Shown in pieces: positions 1 to 10,800 of a DNA stretch of 33,068 nt. Positions within the stretch are counted from its first letter, which is position 1. Each line of letters opens with the position of its first letter. The DNA comes from Kiritimatiellota bacterium (GTDB taxonomy: Bacteria; Verrucomicrobiota; Lentisphaeria; Oligosphaerales; JAADHN01): assembly GCA_013151865.1 (NCBI GenBank), contig JAADHN010000083.1, forward strand, positions 1 to 33,068. The letters run 5' to 3'. Both the position numbers and the translations under genes were made by a program. Below the pieces are notes generated by a model. It was not told where the DNA came from. It searched no databases and saw nothing but the letters and a program-made list of their open reading frames with translations.

Positions 1-181
1 TGCCCGTGGTCGAGAGCGGCTGATTTGCGTCTTCCCGTCTTCCCGCTTTGCGGTCGGCAGTCCCGGCTTCGCGCCCGCTGGGGCCGGCGCGGTGATCGGA
101 ACCGGTTTTTTTGCGACGCAGTCGTCGGCGGCATGGGCGGCGCGCGAACCATCCGGGTCAGTCCGGAAGGCAGGGCTCCCA

Positions 182-3100
182 ATGCAAACACACAACGACC
201 CCTCCGGTCCCGGCGGACAGGTTCCCGCGCCGGTGTTTCTCACCTTGCGGCGCCTCATTCGACGCGCCCGCTGGATGTTGCTTTGGCGTGGGGTCTGCGT
301 CGTTGTGGCCGTCACCGTGGGAGTGCTTCTCCTGCTCATGGGGGCGGATGCAACGCTGGGCCTCTATGCGGTCTGGGTCCGTTGGGGCTTGTCCCTGCTG
401 TTGTACGGTGCAGTCGGAACGGCCGCGTGGATCTATTTGGTCCGCCCCCTCGCTCGCAGCTTCACTCTGACCGGGATGGCCCGGGTTGTCGAGAAACGGC
501 ACCCGGAATTTCACGAAATCCTCAGCTCCGCGGTGGAACTTCTCACCAGCACGGACAGTCCGGAATTGCGGGGTTCCGAACGACTTGTGCAGGCCGTGGT
601 CGAGGGCGCCGCGCGCGAAGCGGGCCGGGTTCGTCCCGAGAAGGAATTGTCGCTCCGGAATTTGCGCGCTTACCTGGCCGTTACGGCTTTTACCCTGGCG
701 CTCCTGGCAACGCTGTTTCTGATTCGCCCCCGTGAAACGGCTTTTCTGATCACTCGCGCTTCGGCGCCGTTCCTGAATGTGCCGAACCTGAGGGCCCTCG
801 ATTTGGATGTGCGCCCCGGAGATGTCGTGGTTGCTGTCGGCAAGGCCCTGCAGATTCAGGTTCGACCCCGGCGGCGGGGCAGACCGAAACGAGTCGTTCT
901 GGATCTTTTCCCGACCGACGGAACTCCCACCACGGTCTCGATGAAAGCAGACGTCGAGCACGGCCGTTCCAGGTATGTCTGGACGTCCCAACCGTTGCTT
1001 GCCGGTTTCGTGTACCGGGTCCGCGCCGACCGGGCCGTGTCGCGATTCTACCGGGTTCGCGTCGAGGCCCCCCCGGCTGTCGAGCGAATTCGAATTGCTT
1101 TCGAATACCCGGCCTACACCGGCCGCTCACCGGGGGTCGAGGATGACGCCCCGGGCGCCATCCGTGCGTTGGCCGGGACTCGGGTCCGTCTCGGGATTCG
1201 CGCCGGAAAACCGTTGCAGACGGCCGTCCTCCGGATCAACGGCGCGATCGCTCCCTCCGTGGAAAGTCGTCCGGGTCCGGATTCGAACGCATGGGAATTC
1301 GTTTGGACTTTGGTCCCGGAAATGACCGGGGCCTGGACCGTGGCCTTGTTCGACCGCGACGGCCTGGAGGGTCTCTCGCGGCCGCATGCTCTCGAGGTGG
1401 CGACCGATGCACGCCCCACCGTCCGAGTCGAGGTACCGACGCAACAGGAGCTGAAACTGCCGCCCTGGGGCGCGCTGCCCATACGATTCGTGGCCGAGGA
1501 CGATTGCGGCCTCGCCGCCCTGCACCTGCGGGTCCGGGGCGGCGGTCGCCTGCTGGCCGAGGTCCCCATCGTCCTGCCTGCGGGCGACCGAGGTGACGGC
1601 CCGGTGCGCTTCTACCGGGGGCAGTGCAGTCTGGCTCTTTCGGCACTGAAATTGGGCGAGTTGCGTCGAGTGACCTTCCGGCTGCGCGTCCGAGATACTT
1701 TGCCGCACGGCGCCGGCGGCCCTCAGACGGGAACTTCAAAGATTTTTCGGATCGATATCCAGCGCAGCGCCCCCGATTACGTTCAACAGGAACGGACTGC
1801 CGGCGCCAAGGCCTTGACCCAGGGCATCGGGGCCGCACGGCGCGAACTCAGCGGGGCGCGCGACAGCGTGCAGAAGGCTGCTCGGGCCATGGAAAAGGAA
1901 CGGCAATTGGCTCCGGAGACCGCAGCCCGACTCGAAGCGGCCCGCAAACGAATCGACGCGGCATCGCGGACGCTCGAAAAAGCCTTGCAGGCCGCCACCA
2001 CGCCTCTATTCAAGGCCCCGGCCGACGAACTTCGCAAGCTCGCCCGCGAAAGTCTGCAACAGACCGCCCGCAAGCTGGCAGACACGGCTGTCGAGCCCAA
2101 CCATGCGCAGGCGCAGGAGCTGGCGCGCCAAGCCACCGGCGACTTGTGGCGGGCCCAGCAGGATCTGAAAAAGGTGCAAGACGATATCCAACGCCTTGCC
2201 CGGGCGGCGCGTCGGGCCGAGGTGGTCCAGGCTTTGGCCCAAACTCAGACCGAACTCACCGCCCGGCGATTGGGTCTCGATGGAGTCCCCGAACGCGTCC
2301 GGGCCGTGTCCGAGAAGGCTTGGCGGCAGGCTCAGACGTCCGTGGCCCGGAGATTGGCACAGATGATCGCCCCCGAAGAAAAACTGGCGGCGACCCTGAT
2401 CGCCGTCGACCGTGAGGCAGCCCGTGACCTCGCCGCGAATGTCCGTCGTTTGGCCGATGACCAGGAGGGACTCGCCCAAGCCGCTTCACGGCAGGCTTTG
2501 CGTCCGGCCGAAGCCCGACGAATGCAGGAACTGGCGCGTCGGCAGCAGGCATTGGCGGCACAGGCGGCCCTGCGTCCCGACGCGGCGGCTGCGGCGCCCC
2601 CGATGCAGGCCGCGGCCCGGCGTTTGGCGGAAGGCCGCCCCGAGAAGGCCCTCGAGCGCCAGGAACAAGCCCGCCAGGTGCTCGAGAAGGCTGGTGCTGC
2701 CGCGGGCCGGGACCGGCGCCCCGTCCAACAGGCACAGTCGCAACCGCCCGCCGGCGAGCGCATCCCGCAATCGGAACAAGACTTGGCGCAGTTGTCCGCA
2801 GCTCAGGCCGAGTTGGCCCGGGAGACCGGGGCGCTTGCGCGGGTCGAACAGGTCGCGCGTGATGCTCAAAGGGAGCGGTTGCTCCGCAACTTGGCCCGAG
2901 TCCAGGACGCCCTGGCTCGGCAGATGAAGGAACTGGCCGGAGAGACCCCCGACGTCGTCCCCGCCCGACGGGCCGGACAAGCGGCGGAGCAGGCCGCCCG
3001 GGCCGCGGAAGCTTTGAAAAAGCCGGCTGTGGAAGAGGCCGCCCGGGCCGCCCGCCAAGCCGCACAAGCGATGGCGCAGACGCGCCAAACCCTTGCTGCC

Positions 3101-4234
3101 GCGGCATTGCAGCCGTTCCGACCCGCCGTCTCGTCCGCTCCTGCCGGATCGAAGCGCGCCCCTGTTCCCGGGGAGCAGACGCCGGCGAGTACGGCGGAGG
3201 CTGGCGCGTCGCAACAGGCGGATGCCGCTCCGGCCGTTCCCGACGGGGCCGACGCGTCCCGGGCCGGTCGGAAGCGGCCCCCCGCCCCGGCCTCGGCCCC
3301 TGAAAAAGGGGAACAGGCCGCGGCTCTCGCACAGCGTGCTGGAGAATTGGCTGCCGAACAGGGCCAGGTCGCGCGGGCGATCCAGCAGATGGCTCAAGGC
3401 GCTGCGGACGAGGCCTTGGCCCAGCAGCAGGCCCTTGCCGCCGCTCGAACTGCGGCGGCCGCCCGCCGGGCCCGACAGTTGCAGGAGCACGCGCGTCTAC
3501 TCAAAATGACTCCGAATGGCGCGGAAGCAGTCCGGTCGCTCGATTCGGCCCGCCAGGCCGCAACCGCCGCCGCGCAATCTTTGGCGGATGCCGCGGCTTC
3601 GGGTCGGTCCGTCCCCGCCGTCCCGTCCGCTCCGGCGCTCGGGGATCGGTCCCCGACACAACGTGGGAATGGGACGGGAAGATCAAGTAGGGTCCAGGCC
3701 CGCCAAGCCGCGGCGGCCCGTGACCTCCGGGAAGCCGCCAAGGCCCTGGAGGCGTTCGCCCGGGCCGAGAGGCTCGGCGCGGAACAAGCCGTGCCGAGCG
3801 GCGCCCCATCCTCGGCCCCGGCGGGAGGTGCGAACCCCGCACTTGCGCGGGCGTTCCGAGCCGCGGGCAAGAGTGCGAACAACGGCGCTCCCGAAAGCGC
3901 GGCCGAGGCCGCATTCGCCCTGCAAACGGCTGCAGCGCAAGCCGCGGCAAGGGTGAAGGACCTGGGCGGCCGCCTCGAACCTCATTCCGGTCAAGCTCCC
4001 GGACCCGACTCTCGGGAGGGGGTCGACGAGCAGGTGGTGCAGGCGCCGCCGCCCGAAGTCCGGCGCCTTGGGATTTCCGCCACGGACTGGGGTCGGCTTC
4101 CGGGCGAACTCCGCACTCAGATCCTCGAGGCGGGCCTCCGGAACATGCCATCGGAGTACCGTGAACTCATCCGGAGCTATTTCCGGGAATTGGCCCGGCG
4201 CACCGCGCGGAACGGAACGGACCTTCGACCATGA
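182..4234 (+). CDS. DUF4175-like large membrane protein with long coiled-coil tail
   Basis: The product is 1350 residues. Three hydrophobic segments near residues 36-55, 66-86 and 163-181 anchor it in the inner membrane. A beta-rich, probably Ig-like region follows (about 200-550). Residues about 560-1290 are dominated by Ala, Gln, Arg and Glu and look like long helical coiled coils broken by Pro/Ala linkers. The last 50 residues are a compact conserved-looking tail (GISATDWGRLP, then YRELIRSYFRELARR). This layout matches the large DUF4175-like proteins that planctomycetes encode beside MoxR/DUF58/BatA genes; that placement is from memory. I chose the ATG at 182 because GGAAGG (165-170) precedes it and the stretch from the GTG at 92 does not look like a protein N-terminus. 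The stop overlaps the next start by 4 nt (ATGA), so the two are probably translationally coupled. Biochemical function is unknown; a role in cell-envelope integrity is inference. Confidence 0.85.
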   Translation: MQTHNDPSGPGGQVPAPVFLTLRRLIRRARWMLLWRGVCVVVAVTVGVLLLLMGADATLGLYAVWVRWGLSLLLYGAVGTAAWIYLVRPLARSFTLTGMARVVEKRHPEFHEILSSAVELLTSTDSPELRGSERLVQAVVEGAAREAGRVRPEKELSLRNLRAYLAVTAFTLALLATLFLIRPRETAFLITRASAPFLNVPNLRALDLDVRPGDVVVAVGKALQIQVRPRRRGRPKRVVLDLFPTDGTPTTVSMKADVEHGRSRYVWTSQPLLAGFVYRVRADRAVSRFYRVRVEAPPAVERIRIAFEYPAYTGRSPGVEDDAPGAIRALAGTRVRLGIRAGKPLQTAVLRINGAIAPSVESRPGPDSNAWEFVWTLVPEMTGAWTVALFDRDGLEGLSRPHALEVATDARPTVRVEVPTQQELKLPPWGALPIRFVAEDDCGLAALHLRVRGGGRLLAEVPIVLPAGDRGDGPVRFYRGQCSLALSALKLGELRRVTFRLRVRDTLPHGAGGPQTGTSKIFRIDIQRSAPDYVQQERTAGAKALTQGIGAARRELSGARDSVQKAARAMEKERQLAPETAARLEAARKRIDAASRTLEKALQAATTPLFKAPADELRKLARESLQQTARKLADTAVEPNHAQAQELARQATGDLWRAQQDLKKVQDDIQRLARAARRAEVVQALAQTQTELTARRLGLDGVPERVRAVSEKAWRQAQTSVARRLAQMIAPEEKLAATLIAVDREAARDLAANVRRLADDQEGLAQAASRQALRPAEARRMQELARRQQALAAQAALRPDAAAAAPPMQAAARRLAEGRPEKALERQEQARQVLEKAGAAAGRDRRPVQQAQSQPPAGERIPQSEQDLAQLSAAQAELARETGALARVEQVARDAQRERLLRNLARVQDALARQMKELAGETPDVVPARRAGQAAEQAARAAEALKKPAVEEAARAARQAAQAMAQTRQTLAAAALQPFRPAVSSAPAGSKRAPVPGEQTPASTAEAGASQQADAAPAVPDGADASRAGRKRPPAPASAPEKGEQAAALAQRAGELAAEQGQVARAIQQMAQGAADEALAQQQALAAARTAAAARRARQLQEHARLLKMTPNGAEAVRSLDSARQAATAAAQSLADAAASGRSVPAVPSAPALGDRSPTQRGNGTGRSSRVQARQAAAARDLREAAKALEAFARAERLGAEQAVPSGAPSSAPAGGANPALARAFRAAGKSANNGAPESAAEAAFALQTAAAQAAARVKDLGGRLEPHSGQAPGPDSREGVDEQVVQAPPPEVRRLGISATDWGRLPGELRTQILEAGLRNMPSEYRELIRSYFRELARRTARNGTDLRP

Positions 4235-5340
4235 CCCCGACGTATGCATCGGTGGCGCAAACCTGCCGGCGACCCCGGCCGTTCCGGTTGTCGCGCGGAT
4301 TGCCGGTCGGCCTGCTGATCGTCGGCTTGCTCGAGATCGCCCCGAACACCCGGGCCGACCGCCCGGCGGCCGGTCTCAGTCGTTTCGAGGCGCCGGTAGA
4401 CGCCGCCGTAAACCAGGCACTGGAATACCTGGCTTCCCAGCAGCTCGAGGATGGTTCTTTTCCGGCGCACATGAGCCGCAACACCGCCATTGCTTCGTTG
4501 TGCGTCATGGCGTTCTTGGCGCGTGGAGACACGCCCGAAAGCCGTCGATTCGGGCCGACAGTCAATCGCGGCATCGATTTTGTGCTCCGTTCCGCCGATG
4601 ACAAAGGGCTTCTGGTCGGGACAGAACGGTCCTCGGGCCCCATGTACAGTCACACCATTTCCACCCTGATGCTTTGCGAGGTGTCCGGTATGGTCTCACC
4701 CGAGCGCCAAGCACGCATCGACGCCGTCCTGCCGCGCGCCCTGGCGATCATTATCGAGGCCCAGAAACGGCCGAAATCCGCTCGCTTCCGCGGGGGGTGG
4801 CGATATCAGCCGACCAGCAGCGACAGTGATATTTCCTGCACCGGCTGGGCCCTCATGGCATTGCGGTCCGCCCGGAACAGCGGTGCCGCGGTGCCCAGGA
4901 GCGCGGTGGACGCCGCCATCGCTTTTGTCATGCGTTGTCGAAACAGCGACGGTGGGTTCGGCTACCAACCGGGCGGGGGGTCCGGTCCGGCCCGTACCGG
5001 CACGGCCCTTCTCTGTCTCGAGTTGTCCGGACAACATGGGAGCGAACCGTGCCGGAAAGCGGGTGATTGGATACTGAAGAACCTGCCCCTGAACGAGAAC
5101 GACCAGTTCTATTATTACGGACTCTACTACACGGCCCAGGGCATGTTTCAATTGGGGGGGGCATGGTGGGAACAATTTGCGACTTGGATGTTCGATTCTG
5201 CCTTGAAACGACAGAAACCCGACGGGTCGTGGCCGGCGGGGCATTCGAACGAGGAAAAGGCCGGACCCTGTTATTCGACTGCCATGACCGTCCTCGCCTT
5301 AAGCGTCGTGTATCGGCAGCTTCCCATTTATCAGCGCTGA
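4231..5340 (+). CDS. Secreted prenyltransferase/squalene-oxidase repeat protein
   Basis: The product is 369 residues. It starts with a basic stretch and a hydrophobic core (GLPVGLLIVGLLEIAP), then a plausible signal-peptidase site near TRA-DRP, so export is likely. The rest consists of alpha/alpha-barrel repeats of the prenyltransferase/squalene-cyclase fold, marked by QQLEDGSFPA, NSDGGFGYQ and QKPDGSWPA and regularly spaced aromatic helices. The Asp-rich catalytic motif of true squalene-hopene cyclases (DXDD) is not visible, so this is a fold-level assignment, not a cyclase call. The start codon overlaps the stop of the upstream DUF4175-like gene, which indicates one operon and probably a shared envelope function. 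It may bind an isoprenoid or a peptide; that is speculation. Confidence 0.85.
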   Translation: MTPTYASVAQTCRRPRPFRLSRGLPVGLLIVGLLEIAPNTRADRPAAGLSRFEAPVDAAVNQALEYLASQQLEDGSFPAHMSRNTAIASLCVMAFLARGDTPESRRFGPTVNRGIDFVLRSADDKGLLVGTERSSGPMYSHTISTLMLCEVSGMVSPERQARIDAVLPRALAIIIEAQKRPKSARFRGGWRYQPTSSDSDISCTGWALMALRSARNSGAAVPRSAVDAAIAFVMRCRNSDGGFGYQPGGGSGPARTGTALLCLELSGQHGSEPCRKAGDWILKNLPLNENDQFYYYGLYYTAQGMFQLGGAWWEQFATWMFDSALKRQKPDGSWPAGHSNEEKAGPCYSTAMTVLALSVVYRQLPIYQR

Positions 5341-5341
5341 G

Positions 5342-5359
5342 CCGTGCTGCAACGCACGG
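5342..5359 (+). terminator. Hairpin directly after the operon stop (terminator-like)
   Basis: CCGTGC and GCACGG form a perfect 6-bp stem around a 6-nt loop, starting 2 nt after the TGA of the squalene-oxidase-repeat gene. No T-tract follows, so a classical intrinsic terminator is not established. The position fits the end of a two-gene transcript. Confidence 0.3.
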
Positions 5360-5545
5360 GATCTCGCAACGCATGACCATGGCGAACACGATTCGGTTAC
5401 CGGACCCGTGTGCGCCTCTTGTGCGCGACAGGTATATTGGGCGCCGTCTCTGACTCCAGCGCAGCCCGCCCGGTTCGTCGCTCTTGGCGGCCAGGCCGGT
5501 GTGCGCGCGGAGTTCCTCATAACCGTAAGGAGCTGGGAACACAGG

Positions 5546-7744
5546 ATGCGCTTGATTCGCAGAGGTCCGGATCGCTCGTCGTGTCGTCCGGCGTTCCGAC
5601 TCGTCGCGGTCGTTCTGGCAGTCGTCGTCGGCGGGCTTTTCGGCGAGGAACCGCCGGCGCCTCGGCAGGCCGTGGACGGATTGCCGAGGCAGCATCTGCC
5701 GTTCGCCTGGCGTTCGGCGCCGGTTTGGGGCGGTGGGGCCGTGATGACCGTGGAAATCAGTCCCCACGATCCGAATTTGATTTTGGCGGGAAGCGACGTG
5801 GGAGGTGTATTTCGCAGTGAAGACGCCGGCCGCTCCTGGCGGTCGGCGAGCAGAGGGCTGGACACGCGCGGCGACCGGGCGGTCGCCGACTTCCTATGGG
5901 ATGGGGCCGACCCCGCCGTGGTGTACTTGGCCGCGGGCGAATGCTTCGGGAGACCCCGGGGGAGGTACGGCGGACTGTGGCGCAGTTCGGACTTTGGGAA
6001 ATCGTGGGTGCTGGTCTCGCGCGAAGTCCGATTCTCCGGGTTCGGCAGCCTCCGGCAATGGGGCAACGTGCTCACGTTCGATCCGGCGGACGGAAGTCTC
6101 TTGGCCGGGACGGCCTGGGACGGCGTGATGCGGTCCAACGACGACGGCCGCACTTGGGACCGTCTCGGGCTTGATGGGCGGTTCATCGTGGGCGTGGCGT
6201 ACGGTCCGAAGGGCACTCTGTATACAGCCGCATTTCCCACCAAGACGAGCCCGGGCGGGGTGTGGGTGAGTTCCGACCGGGGCCGGTCTTGGTCGGGGCG
6301 ACTTGCAAAGGAAAAAGTGCGCAGCATCGCGGCCGATTCGCACCGGGCCGGGCGAGTCTATGTTGCCGTCCGTGACAGGGGCGTGCTGGTTTCGGACGAT
6401 CACGGGGAGACTTGGCGGCTGAGCAACTCCGGTATCGAGGCGTTTCTCGACAAGCAGTGGGCCAATGCCGTGGCAGTGAATCCGGCGATCCCCGACAGGG
6501 TGTACCTCGCAGCCTGCGAGCGTTTCGGCGCGGTCCGTGAGTGGTGGCGGTGGCGGCACCCCGGCTTGTTCATGAGCCGTGACGGCGGGGCTCGGTGGGG
6601 GCCCATTGTCGGCAACGCGATGGTGAACGGCCGGTTCGATGCATCGGTGTGGCTGCGTCACGTGGACACGGGCGGTTGGTGGAAAAGTGCCGGGTGGTTC
6701 TGCTTCAATCCCATGGGATGGGCCGTTGAACCCAAACGGGGCGAACGCCTGTTCATCCATGATTTCTACGGGGTGTGGGCCAGCGACGACGGTGGCGTGC
6801 AGTGGCGCGCGGCCATGAACGGACTGGCGGTGACGTGTGCGCGGGCCATCGTGTGCGACCCGACGCGGAAAGGGCGTGCCTGGTTCGGATTCGCCGACGT
6901 GCAGTTGTTTCGCACCGACGATGCGGGTCGAAGCGTGCGGGTCCTGTCCGGTTATCCCACGTCCAATTGCACGAACCTGGCACTCGAGACGCGTCGGGGA
7001 GGGGCCACGCTTTACTCCGTTGCAGACCGGAAGCGTCTGGTGCTCAGCACGGACGGCGGCGAGACGTGGCGGGACGCTTTTGCGCAGCCGCCGAAAGGAT
7101 CGAAGTTGGGCGGGGCGGTCCTGGACTCGTTTCAACCTGACGGTCTCTACTGCGGCCGGTGGTACACGCCCGACGGGGGCCGCAGTTGGGCAGCGTTGGC
7201 TTTGCCGGAAGCCTGGCGTGGACAGGTCGTTCCGGACCCGACGCAAGAAAAGCGCCTGTACGCCTGGAGCCAACGCGGTGTGCGCAGATCGACGGACGGC
7301 GGACGCACCTGGGAAAACGCCGACCGCGGTGTTCCGGAGGTGCATCCCGGCAAGCGGATCATCCGTGCATTCGCGGTTTTGCCCGCAACCGGTCGCATAT
7401 TCGTCGGTTCGGACGTCCATGGTCTGCTTTGCAGTGACGACCGAGGCGAACATTGGCGGACACTTCTGCCGGACTGTTATGTGAGCGCCGTCGGGTGCGG
7501 CGTCGACGGCCGGACCGTGGTCGCGGGCGCTTGGCGGCCGTGGTTCGCGCCGGAAAGCCGGGATGCCCGGTTCCGACCCGGAGTGTTTCTGAGCCGGGAC
7601 GGCGGCGACACATGGCGGCGGATCGACGGTACGCTCGGGAACGTCGCCCCGCCGTCTGTACTGGTCGTCGACCCCACCATGCCCGGTCGGGTTTGGTTGG
7701 GAACATCCGGCAACGCCGTACTCATCGGCGAATTCGGTGAGTGA
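5546..7744 (+). CDS. Exported GH74-like/BNR double beta-propeller protein
   Basis: The product is 732 residues. The N-terminus has arginines followed by a hydrophobic core (residues 18-33), which reads as a signal peptide. Residues 55-100 resemble the start of GH74 xyloglucanases: WGGGAVMTVEISPHDPN, then GSDVGGVFR, where Asp84 sits where GH74 enzymes carry a catalytic Asp (from memory). Twelve intact Asp-boxes (S/T-x-D-x-G-x-x-W) begin at residues 91, 147, 197, 242, 283, 344, 413, 501, 541, 582, 630 and 683. A degenerate one at 457 ends in Val instead of Trp. Length and number of boxes fit two seven-bladed propellers. ATG 5546 is chosen for the signal peptide and the AAGGAG at 5527-5532; upstream in-frame starts give no such N-terminus. 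Substrate is not predictable; a non-enzymatic propeller is the alternative. Confidence 0.8.
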   Translation: MRLIRRGPDRSSCRPAFRLVAVVLAVVVGGLFGEEPPAPRQAVDGLPRQHLPFAWRSAPVWGGGAVMTVEISPHDPNLILAGSDVGGVFRSEDAGRSWRSASRGLDTRGDRAVADFLWDGADPAVVYLAAGECFGRPRGRYGGLWRSSDFGKSWVLVSREVRFSGFGSLRQWGNVLTFDPADGSLLAGTAWDGVMRSNDDGRTWDRLGLDGRFIVGVAYGPKGTLYTAAFPTKTSPGGVWVSSDRGRSWSGRLAKEKVRSIAADSHRAGRVYVAVRDRGVLVSDDHGETWRLSNSGIEAFLDKQWANAVAVNPAIPDRVYLAACERFGAVREWWRWRHPGLFMSRDGGARWGPIVGNAMVNGRFDASVWLRHVDTGGWWKSAGWFCFNPMGWAVEPKRGERLFIHDFYGVWASDDGGVQWRAAMNGLAVTCARAIVCDPTRKGRAWFGFADVQLFRTDDAGRSVRVLSGYPTSNCTNLALETRRGGATLYSVADRKRLVLSTDGGETWRDAFAQPPKGSKLGGAVLDSFQPDGLYCGRWYTPDGGRSWAALALPEAWRGQVVPDPTQEKRLYAWSQRGVRRSTDGGRTWENADRGVPEVHPGKRIIRAFAVLPATGRIFVGSDVHGLLCSDDRGEHWRTLLPDCYVSAVGCGVDGRTVVAGAWRPWFAPESRDARFRPGVFLSRDGGDTWRRIDGTLGNVAPPSVLVVDPTMPGRVWLGTSGNAVLIGEFGE

Positions 7745-7809
7745 GTGAACGTCGAAAAAAAGCGGGACACGGGGACGGAGTCCGGTTTCCCGCCGGCAAG
7801 GCAGTTCTT

Positions 7810-10800
7810 ATGAAAGCGTCCCGCACACTGGTCGTTCTTTTGGCGGCAAACGGGTTGACCACGGTGCCGATCTCGGCAGCCGCTCCGCAATTGTTCCCAT
7901 CTTCGGCTTCGGAAAAGCTGGCACGTCTTACCGTGCGCTGGGAAGATCCGGCCAAGAAAGAGGTTTTCGTGGTCGAGGGTGCACGCTATCAGTGCCGCGT
8001 CGGCACTTGGCCGGCCCGCATACTCTCGCTGCGGATCGACGGTCGGGACCTGCTGGGTTCCGAGGGTCTCGATTTTCTGGTCATGGACCGTGAGGGCGGG
8101 GTGTACCGCCCCGCCCCGCGGAACGTGGCGCCCCGCTGGAAGGTTTGGCAGGGACGGAAGTGGGGCTCGGCTCGGAACGGTCGGGCACGCATGAACGTCT
8201 GGAATGCCGGACTTTGGTACTGGGACGCACACCTGCTCGACATCCCGATGATGTCGGGCGCCGGCCTCGCCGCATTCGAGGCCGAGCCCGGAGAAACCGT
8301 CCGGGAGTGGGCGTTCAAGACCGGGGATGCCGGGTGGGAGGCCTTGCACAGTTGCACGCTGACGCCAACCCCGGACGGGACCGTCCTGCTCCAGCCCACG
8401 GGGGACGATCCGTATGTGCAGTCGCCGCCTGTGGACTTTCCCGGACCGCTCGTCGTCGAGTTTCGGGTCCGCACACGCGCGACGGGGGGCGGCTCGTTCT
8501 ATTGGGTCTCGGACGGGGCGGCCGGCTACCGGGCGCAACAAGTCGCGAGCGTCGACATTCCAGCGGACGGACAGTGGCACACGCTCCGGACCACGCTGCC
8601 GGTTTCCGGGCGGCTTCTGCGCTTGCGCTTCGATCCGCCGGGATCGAGCGGCAAGACCGAACTTGCCTTTGTGCGGCTCCGCAAAGTCGCGGCGGGACTC
8701 GATTCCGCGCAAGGGCCCTTGCGCGGCGAACTTGTCTTCCACGCCTTTCGGGACCAGTTGCGGATCGAATTCCGATGCGACCCGCCCGACGGCGCTCGGC
8801 CCCCCGTGTCCTTCATTTGGCAGGGCGCGGATGCGGCGTTCGCCGGCCTCGAATCGCTGGGCGAACGGTCCGTGGCCTGCCTCGGTCGGAGGCCTGCCGC
8901 GGCTGCTGTTCTGGCGCCGCCGGGGGGAATATTCGACGCCGAGGCCGGTGAAGCCCGGGCATCGCTCACCGGCCAACGCCCCGGGACATGGTGGGTCGTG
9001 CGCCCTGTTGCGGCGGGCCGTTCCCTTTCCGATCTTTTCCGGAACGATATCGCCCCGCTGCCGCCTGAGGCGGTACGGGTGCGGAACGGCCATTGGCTGG
9101 GCTGGGACCCGGCCGCCGGGTTGTACCGTGTCAGCAGCAGCATGGATCCCCGTGCCTACAGTTTCAGCAGCGCCTTCGATGTGCCCAACCGCCGAATGGA
9201 AATCGAAATTGCCATCCGGTCGAAGCGACCGCGCAACCTCATGCTCCAAAGCCGTTCGAACAGCGGCATTCTTCCGGCCACGGTCCTCACCGATTCGAAC
9301 GGATTCATGCTCCCGACACCGGTGCAGTCGTGCAAGAATTTCGGCGGCGAACGCGAGGAACCCGACGATTCGCCGTATGGCGACGCCTATTTCCCCGTAT
9401 CCGTCCGGGGCGACCGGGAAGAACACTTCCGCATCGTACACCTGTTTCAGCGCTGGGGCGACCACATGCTCAAGCAGGTCACGAGTATCCGGTTCTTCCA
9501 CATCTACTGGCACCTTTCCACCGGGATTTCGGAGTCCACCTGCTTCACCATCCCGCACTTTCAACTCAACGGCGTCTATGTCCGCATTCCGGATTACCGT
9601 CCGTACAGCGGCCCGTTCTGGGTGGGGCAGCCGCAGCATTCCTGCCTCACTTGGCCCGGGCTGCTCCAGTATCGCGCCGGCAACGTTCCCGTCCGCCTGA
9701 TGTACGATGAAACCCGGTTTTACTCGATCTCGCCGAATCTGGCCCGTTTTACCATGTTTTTTCACACCTCCGACGGCGCCGCCTCGGCCCGGGTCGAGGT
9801 CATGGAGATTCCCCAAAACGACGAACTCCGCACCTTCCTGCGCATTCGCTACGAATGGGCCCGTGCCGTGCGCATCGACGATGACGCGCGTCTCCAATTC
9901 CGCTGGCTTAACATCAACGACAAGCGCACGCCGGAATTGCTGCTGTGGACCGATTCCGACGGTAAGTTCCATACTCGGGCCGTCCGCGCCGACGGCAATC
10001 CCATGCTCGTGGGCGTCCCGGTCGCACCGCAGTTCGCCGTCGCCGGCTCTCACAAAATCCCCGGCGGCGCCCACGAACAGTACAGCTCCTTCGTTTTGGT
10101 CCGCGGTTTTCGGGCGCGTCTCGGCGGGCGCGACATCGAGCAACCGCACATCTCCGCGGAATACGGCAAACGCAACGGCAACTACTGGTTCGCCGCTCCG
10201 TCGCGGACACTGGCCATCGAGCCCGGCGATTTCATCGAGGCGGACCTCATGCTCATGCCCAGCGGCGACCCCACCGAGCCTTTGCTCAAGCCTGCCCGGG
10301 AACGGACCCGGTTCGGGATCGAGGGGCCGACCGTCGAAAAGATCGAGATCGGCAGGAAAATCGCCGATTTCCCCGCAACGATTGCTGCCGAAGACGATGT
10401 CGCCCGCTGCACATTGAGTGGCGGCCACAACGCCTTACCCTTGATCGTGACCGGGCTGTCCGCGCCGGGAGTCGCACTGCTGTGGGAAAACGGGATGTGG
10501 ATGGACCCGCAATCGCACGGCGGCGACGGCATCCAGGTCAACCCGGACGGGAACGGCCGGTACAGATGGACGTTCATTATTCCGCTGCGCCACGGGATGA
10601 AACCGCAATTGACGGTTACCCGGGCCGAGTGCAGCACCGGCATCCGTCGCGTCCGCGACGTCAACGGCTTTCCCAGCCTGGAAAGCGACCGCTCGGGAAC
10701 GTTCCGGCTTCGGGCCCCCATGCTGTTCGCACCCGGGCGCAACGATGTCCGCAAAGGGTCCCCCATCGTCGGTTTCAAAGGCGAGGCGGAGTCGGTGCGC

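Noticed and set aside
1-23. Possible 3' end of an upstream gene (PVVESG, stop at 21-23)
   Set aside because: Six codons are too few to call. It is consistent with a preceding operon gene, but any frame could end there.
5408-5545. Upstream start for the GH74-like protein
   Set aside because: It would put 46 unlikely residues before a good signal peptide. AAGGAG at 5527-5532 supports ATG 5546.
7477-10428. 983-codon open frame on the minus strand
   Set aside because: It lies opposite the GH74-like gene and the exported unknown gene. Strong third-position G/C bias keeps antisense frames free of stops. Its translation has no family pattern, while the plus strand shows signal peptides and Asp-boxes.
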